From Lachnospiraceae bacterium AM48-27BH (lineage in GTDB: Bacteria > Bacillota > Clostridia > Lachnospirales > Lachnospiraceae), in assembly GCA_003478355.1 (NCBI GenBank), contig QUFC01000028.1, positions 1 to 54,389 of the forward strand: 54,389 nucleotides of DNA. The letters run 5' to 3'. The position numbers and the translations under genes were made by a program. Of the stretch, positions 49,279 to 54,389 are shown one piece after another. Numbering within the stretch: position 1 is the first letter of the stretch; the number at the start of each line of letters is the position of its first letter. Under the pieces are notes generated by a model. It saw only the letters and a list, made by a program, of their open reading frames with translations, was not told where the DNA came from and made no database searches.

Positions 49279-51251
49279 TTAGCAGATCTCTGCTCCTGAA
49301 GGCATCGGTTTCTCTGGTGTCATCAGGACAGGTTACCATCAGCGTCTTCTGCACATAACAGCATACCCTCAGACAGGATACCAGCCAGTTTAGCAGGTTT
49401 TAAGTTCACAACAACCATAACCTTCTTGCCTACCATCTCTTCTGGAGTATAGTGGGCCTTGATACCGCTGACGATCTGTTTTACCTGGCTTCCGATCTTC
49501 ACCTGGGAGCACAGTAACTTCTTGGATTTTTTCACTGCCTCACAGGCAATGATCTCACCAACCTGGAACTGCAGCTTTGCAAAATCATCGTAGGTGATCT
49601 CCGGCTTTGCTTCGATATCAATGCCTTCCTCTTCTGGCTCCTCTTTCTTTTCTTCTGCCGGAGCCTCTGCGGCACGCATTGCCTCTACCTTTTCCATCAC
49701 TTCTTTGATGTCCATGCGAGCAAACAGGATCTCTGGCTTGTCGGTTACCTTGCCGCCATCTGGATACAGACCGAACTGATCCATTGCGGACAGCTCTCTC
49801 TTCTCAGTCTGAAGCTGAGATAAGATCTTGTCGGAGGTCTCCGGCATAAATGCTTCTAACAGGGAAGCGCCGATGGTGATCGCTTCAACCAGGTTGTAAA
49901 GAACGGTCGCAAGACGGTCTTTCTTTGCCTCATCCTTTGCCAGCGCCCATGGCATGGTCTCATCGATATATTTGTTGCATCTGCGGAAAATGTTGAAGAT
50001 CTCAGTGATGGCATCAGCCACACGAAGCTGATCCATCTTATCATTGATCTTCTTCACCTCGTCTAAAACAACTGCCTTTAAGTCAGCGTCCACATCCTCC
50101 GTTACACCGGCATTTCTCACAACGCCGTCAAAATACTTATTGGACATAGAAATGGTACGATTTACCAGGTTTCCTAAAATATTAGCCAGATCGGAATTCA
50201 ACCGCTCTACCATCAGCTCCCAGGAGATCACGCCATCGTTATCAAATGGCATCTCATGGAGAACAAAATAGCGGACCGCATCAACGCCGAAGAAATCAAC
50301 TAAGGTATCGGCATAGAGCACATTGCCCTTGGATTTGCTCATCTTGCCATCACCCTGTAATAACCATGGATGGCCAAATACCTGCTTTGGCAGCGGCAGA
50401 TCCAGAGCCATCAGGAAGATCGGCCAGTAAATGGTATGGAAACGGATGATATCCTTACCGATCAGATGCAGATCTGCCGGCCAGTATTTCTTGAACATCT
50501 CACTGCTGTTGCCATCACAGTCATAGCCAAGTCCAGTAATATAGTTCGTCAGCGCATCCAGCCATACATAGGTGACATGCTTCGGATCGAAAGAGACCGG
50601 AATTCCCCAGTTAAAGGAGGTTCTGGACACACACAGATCCTGAAGTCCTGGAAGCAGGAAGTTATTCATCATCTCGTTCTTTCTGGAAACCGGCTGAATG
50701 AACTCTGGATGATCGTTGATGTACTGGATCAGGCGATCAGCGTATTTGCTCATTTTGAAGAAATATGCTTCTTCCTTGGCTGGCTGAACCTCACGGCCAC
50801 AGTCCGGGCATTTGCCGTCCACTAACTGGGACTCGGTGAAGAAGGACTCACAAGGAGTACAGTACATACCCTCGTAATAGCCTTTGTAAATGTCTCCCTG
50901 ATCGTATAATCTCTTAAAGATCTTCTGTACCTGAGCCTCATGGTCAGCGTCGGTGGTACGGATAAATTTATCATAGGAAGTATTCATTAAATCCCAGATA
51001 GCTTTTACCTGACCTGCAACATTATCTACATACTCCTTTGGAGTAACGCCTGCTGCCTCTGCCTTTAACTCGATCTTCTGACCGTGCTCATCGGTTCCGG
51101 TCTGGAAACGAACATCGTAGCCCTGAGCTCTCTTAAAACGGGCAATGCTGTCTGCCAGCACGATCTCGTAGGTGTTTCCAATATGCGGCTTGCCGGATGT
51201 ATAGGCAATGGCCGTTGTAATATAATATGGTTTCTTACATTCTTTACACAT
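49279..51251 (-). CDS. metG: Methionyl-tRNA synthetase (frameshifted near its end in this assembly)
   Basis: About 657 residues from ATG 51249-51251, chosen for AGGAGG ten bases upstream. The class I HIGH motif is in SGKPHIGNTYE. A zinc-site loop (CTPCESFF, then CPDCGREV) follows, then GKMSKSKGN and a C-terminal tRNA-binding domain (LQFQVGEIIACEAVKKSKKL). The last ~14 residues (SLMTPEKPMPSGAEIC) lie one frame off, with the gap at 49326-49327. It charges tRNA-Met. Confidence 0.95.
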
Positions 51252-51323
51252 TTCTTTCATTCCTCCTGTCAGGAAAATGCGCAACTGTTCTGTCTTTCCA
51301 CAGTTACGGGCATACCTGCTTTT

Positions 51324-51352
51324 AGTGTACCGTTTTCCAACTCTTTCGTCAA
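51324..51352 (-). promoter_or_regulatory. Promoter of metG
   Basis: On the minus strand TTGACG (51347-51352), a 17-nt spacer and TACACT (51324-51329). The leader to the gene is only ~70 nt, with no T-box or riboswitch-like structure visible. Confidence 0.75.
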
Positions 51353-51398
51353 CATTTTGTTACGATTCTGGCTGGAATTCTGGCCCGAAAAGCATGAG

Positions 51399-51427
51399 TT
51401 GCATTGATCGAAAATATAAATTATACT
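51399..51427 (+). promoter_or_regulatory. Promoter of the DUF885 gene
   Basis: TTGCAT (51399-51404), a 17-nt spacer and TATACT (51422-51427) on the plus strand, about 45 bp before the ATG at 51473. It is divergent from the metG promoter. Confidence 0.6.
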
Positions 51428-51472
51428 GTCTATAATATAAAATCAACGCAGAAATGGAGGTTCTGACCCGAT

Positions 51473-53323
51473 ATGACTCATAAAAAACGCCGCATTCCGG
51501 CTGCCGTCCTGGCCCTGTTTCTGGTACTTGGAATTCTGGCTGGCTGCGCTGGGCGAACACCTGACCCCAACGTCCCACTTCCATCCCAGACAGAAACAGA
51601 AAGTCCTGAGACACTCCCTGATATTTCCAGTGAAGAGGCTCAGAAGGCCCAGAGTACCTTTGAAGATTTATGTAAACAATTATTTACCGATCAGGTAACC
51701 CAGTCTTATCTGACCCTTCATTATACATTAAAGGATCCGGCTGCCTATGGGATCACGGATTATGACATTTCCTTCGGCGATTTTTCCAGGGAAGCCATGG
51801 AACAGGCCCATAAAGAACAGGAAAACCTGTACCAACAGGTCAATTCCATAGACCCGGCGCTTCTGTTAGACAACCAGAAGCTGACTTACCGAATCCTGAT
51901 GAAGTCTTTAGAGTATGAACAGGAGGCACAGGGACTGGAGTTATATTATGAACCGCTGGTTCCTTCTTCTGGTATCCAGTCACAGCTTCCCGTGCTTTTG
52001 ACGGAATATGCGTTCTATGATAAGGAGGACGTGGAACATTATCTGACGCTGCTTTCTGATATTGACCGGTATTTTGAACAGATCCTGGCTTTTGAAAAAG
52101 AGCGGTCCGCTGCGGGACTTTTTATGACTGATACATGCGCTGACGAAATCATTTCCCAGGCGCAGCCTTATCTGCTTTCAGCAGAACATAACCTGATGGG
52201 AACGGAATTTAATGCAAAGATCGATGCGATGGAAGGATTAAACGCCGAAGAGAAGAAAGCGTTCAAGGAACAGAACCAGCAGGTAGTGACGGAGCACTTT
52301 ATTCCGGCTTATAAGGCGCTGCTGGAAGGGCTGGAGGCATTAAAAGGCACAGGAACCAATGCAGAAGGCATCTGTCAGTTCCCGGACGGAAAGCTTTATT
52401 ATCAGTATCTGGTGGATTCCTCCATCGGACCAACTTATCAAACTATGGACGATCTTCAGAAAGCGATTGAAGACCAGATCGATGATTCTTTAAGCGCCAT
52501 GTCCCAGATCATGAAACAGAATCCGGAAATAAATGACGAACTGGATCAATTTCATTTTTCGGAATCTGACCCAGAGAAGATCCTTTCGCTGTTAAAAGGG
52601 GCAGTCAGCGAAGATTTCCCGGAAGTGAACGGCTACGAGTATGTGACCAAATACGTGCCGAAGGAGCTGGAGCAATCCCTGAACCCGGCATTTTTCCTGG
52701 TTCCTCCTATTGATGATTACAAGAACTGCACCATTTATATTAACGGTGGAAGCAGTGCCGGAACGGATACCTTATTCACCACACTGGCGCATGAAGGGAT
52801 TCCTGGCCATCTGTATCAGAACGTGTATTTTCTGTCGCACTGTGATGATCCGGTACGAAAAGTCTTATCTTTCCTGGGTTACAGCGAGGGCTGGGCCGTG
52901 TACAGCGAATATTACGCCTATACCTTAGATACCTCCGTTTCCCCGGAAGTCAGCCAGATCATGGCCTACAATGCGTCTGCCATGCTGGGACTTCATGCAC
53001 TGATCGACTTAAATGTCAACTATTACGGCTGGACCCAGGATCAGGTTGCCGATTACTTAAAGCAGTTTTTTAGTATCGATCAGGAACAGGTAGCAGAAGC
53101 CATCTATCAGGCCGTCCGCAGCAATCCTTCCAATTATGTGGCCTATTATGGTGGGTATTGCGAGATCATGAAGATGAAAACTGAGGCGGAAAATACACTG
53201 AAAGAGCAGTTCCAGCCATTGAGATTCCATCAGTTTCTGCTGGATATGGGACCGATGCCGTTTGCGGTGATGGATAGGTATTTTAAGGCGTGGCTGTTGA
53301 CGTATTCGCTGGGAGGGGAGTAA
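51473..53323 (+). CDS. DUF885 family lipoprotein (putative metallopeptidase)
   Basis: A 616-residue protein. Residues 1-23 are a lipoprotein signal peptide with lipobox LAGC. The DUF885 domain fills the rest and has the family's zinc-type motif HEGIPGHLYQNVYF, then YSEGWAVYSEYYAY. It is predicted to be anchored outside the membrane. The family includes peptidase-like proteins of uncertain substrate. Ribosome site GGAGG. Confidence 0.9.
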   Translation: MTHKKRRIPAAVLALFLVLGILAGCAGRTPDPNVPLPSQTETESPETLPDISSEEAQKAQSTFEDLCKQLFTDQVTQSYLTLHYTLKDPAAYGITDYDISFGDFSREAMEQAHKEQENLYQQVNSIDPALLLDNQKLTYRILMKSLEYEQEAQGLELYYEPLVPSSGIQSQLPVLLTEYAFYDKEDVEHYLTLLSDIDRYFEQILAFEKERSAAGLFMTDTCADEIISQAQPYLLSAEHNLMGTEFNAKIDAMEGLNAEEKKAFKEQNQQVVTEHFIPAYKALLEGLEALKGTGTNAEGICQFPDGKLYYQYLVDSSIGPTYQTMDDLQKAIEDQIDDSLSAMSQIMKQNPEINDELDQFHFSESDPEKILSLLKGAVSEDFPEVNGYEYVTKYVPKELEQSLNPAFFLVPPIDDYKNCTIYINGGSSAGTDTLFTTLAHEGIPGHLYQNVYFLSHCDDPVRKVLSFLGYSEGWAVYSEYYAYTLDTSVSPEVSQIMAYNASAMLGLHALIDLNVNYYGWTQDQVADYLKQFFSIDQEQVAEAIYQAVRSNPSNYVAYYGGYCEIMKMKTEAENTLKEQFQPLRFHQFLLDMGPMPFAVMDRYFKAWLLTYSLGGE

Positions 53324-53330
53324 GCTCTGC

Positions 53331-53630
53331 CTACTCGAACAGGCTTTTGGGGCCTGCAGTTTTAATAAGGTTGTTATTCTGAAAAAAATCCGGCGCTGGT
53401 ATGTTCAATGTTCCAATACAGTCCAGACCATCTACAGACAATACCGACATTTTCTCAATACTTTCCTCATCCGTTTCTGCAGACGCTGTCTCTCCTTCTT
53501 CCTCTGTGTCTGTTTTATCAGTTTCATCTGCTTGCGAGGACTCAATCTTCTCAATTTGGATCAGAAGATCGCCGGATATCTTTCCCGCCTGCTGCGACTC
53601 TATGAGATTACTCATTGTAATCATCACCAC
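53331..53630 (-). pseudogene. Sortase-like remnant cut by an IS200/IS605 element
   Basis: The frame carries NLIESQQAGKISGDLLIQIEK, an acidic linker and SVDGLDCIGTLNIP, a pattern at the N-terminal half of class B/D sortases (IGTLxIP). The catalytic Cys and Arg region is missing. The start (MVMIT) is made of IS end sequence, and the end after NIPA is not sortase-like. I read it as a broken fragment; the identification is tentative. Confidence 0.5.
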
Positions 53631-54345
53631 CGGCTAAGTCGGTGGTTTGTTTTTCGCCCTATAAGGGCTCATTCCCTGTGCTGGAGTCTAAAGACTCATC
53701 GAAAGGTTCGCCAGCCACAACATCAGCTACTTGCTAAGCCCCTTGGGCTTATTACTTTTTCTTGCTTTTAATTACCGGCTCACCCGTAAACAGGTCAATA
53801 TACTCTTTCATAGACATCTGATCATATTCCAAATCTTCCTTCAACTGATTTCGAATATACTCTTCAATCTTTTTTGCATTTTTTCCTACTGTATCAACAT
53901 AATATCCTCTACACCAAAAATGTCTATTTCCATATTTATATTTGAGATTCGCATACCTTTCAAATATCATAAGTGTGCTTTTTCCTTTTAAATACCCTAC
54001 AAACTCTGACACACTCATCTTTGGTGTAATTTCAACTAACATATGGACGTGATCTGGGCATATTTCTGCCTCTACTATATGGACCTCTTTTCACTTACAT
54101 AGCATGCTTAAAATATTAGCTATGTCCTGTCTCAATTCTCCATATATAATTTTTCTTCTATATTTGGGTGCAAAAATTATGTGGTACTTACAATTCCATG
54201 TTGTATGTGATAAACTATTATTGTCCATTTGGACTACCTCCTTTGATTAATAAAATGGTTGGCGAACCTTTTTTATTATATCATTGGAGGTTTTTGCACA
54301 ACGCTAAAGCTATTCTAACCACCCGCAGAGCAGGTGGTTTATTTG
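53620..54345 (-). mobile_element. IS200/IS605-family element
   Basis: A single-gene TnpA element. It has the subterminal palindromes typical of the family: ACCACC-hairpin-GGTGGT near both ends (about 53625-53645 and 54319-54341 on the plus strand). These mark the left and right ends that TnpA cuts as single-stranded DNA. It appears to have inserted next to or in the sortase-like gene. Exact ends are not certain to the base. Confidence 0.8.
53752..54228 (-). pseudogene. IS200/IS605 TnpA with a nonsense codon
   Basis: The frame from ATG 54226-54228 (MDNNSLSHTTWNCKYHIIFA) runs to the stop at 53752, 158 codons, except for an in-frame TGA at 54091-54093 where relatives have Trp (LCK-W-KEVHIVEAE). 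The HUH motif DHVHMLVEI and the Tyr region (RGYYVDTVG) are intact. The element is probably inactive on its own, or the stop is an error or is read through. Confidence 0.85.
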
Positions 54346-54351
54346 TTCTCC

Positions 54352-54388
54352 ATTGAGGAGTTTTTCGGATCAACGAAAAACTCCTCAA
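54352..54388. terminator. Long perfect hairpin at the right edge
   Basis: ATTGAGGAGTTTTTCG and CGAAAAACTCCTCAAT pair over 16 bp around a short loop at the window end. It could be a terminator or the edge of another repeat; the sequence beyond is not available. Confidence 0.5.
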
Positions 54389-54389
54389 T

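Noticed and set aside
51252..51323. T-box or other riboswitch before metG
   Set aside because: The leader is only about 70 nt and has no T-box sequence or strong competing hairpins.

Overview
The window is low-to-mid GC Firmicutes DNA, most likely from a gut Lachnospiraceae (Clostridia). The clues are the order tadA - large SRP RNA - dnaX - ybaB - recR - cvpA-like - rRNA operon, the Clostridia-type ~260-nt SRP RNA, and a 16S rRNA 5' end on the minus strand at the left edge. About 35.3 kb (roughly 374-35661) is a complete-looking siphovirus-type prophage. It sits between the cvpA-like gene and the rrn P1 promoter and is flanked by a 16-bp direct repeat (358-373 and 35646-35661).

Layout, left to right (almost everything is on the minus strand, so transcription runs right to left). 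1-346: 16S 5' end, leader and two sigma-A-type rrn promoters. 374-3040: left end of the prophage, with an IS30-family DDE transposase, a membrane HIRAN-like protein, an Xre repressor, two micro-membrane proteins and one promoter whose spacer is a perfect operator palindrome. 3045-5196: lysis genes. 5221-8148: a diversity-generating retroelement (DGR) with reverse transcriptase, template repeat, Avd and a C-type-lectin-like target protein carrying the variable repeat. 8141-24509: tail, connector, head and packaging genes plus HNH. 24534-24674: late promoter with a hairpin leader. 24685-35483: early genes, including an ArpU-like regulator, SSB, ParB-DUF3850, ParA, VRR-NUC, an HUH replication initiator with an opposite-strand small RNA in its leader, a DUF4406 protein, a CAT-anticodon tRNA and an IS30-HTH-only protein at the far right end. 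I see no tyrosine or serine integrase, so the IS30-type transposase is the only candidate recombinase. The element reads as a chimera: phage virion genes, plasmid-like replication and partition genes, and transposon-style integration just upstream of an rRNA promoter.

The host side (35740-53323) has housekeeping genes: cvpA-like, HAD phosphatase, a TPR protein, recR, ybaB, dnaX, pfkA, SRP RNA, tadA, a DUF6128-like protein, nagB (plus strand), rsmA, tatD, traX-like, metG and a DUF885 lipoprotein. The right edge holds a decayed sortase-like fragment and an IS200/IS605 element whose tnpA carries a nonsense codon.

At least twelve conserved genes, in host and phage alike, are broken by exactly one missing base, in nearly every case within a short homopolymer. 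This looks like systematic assembly error rather than biological decay, so I annotate those genes at full length and name the break.
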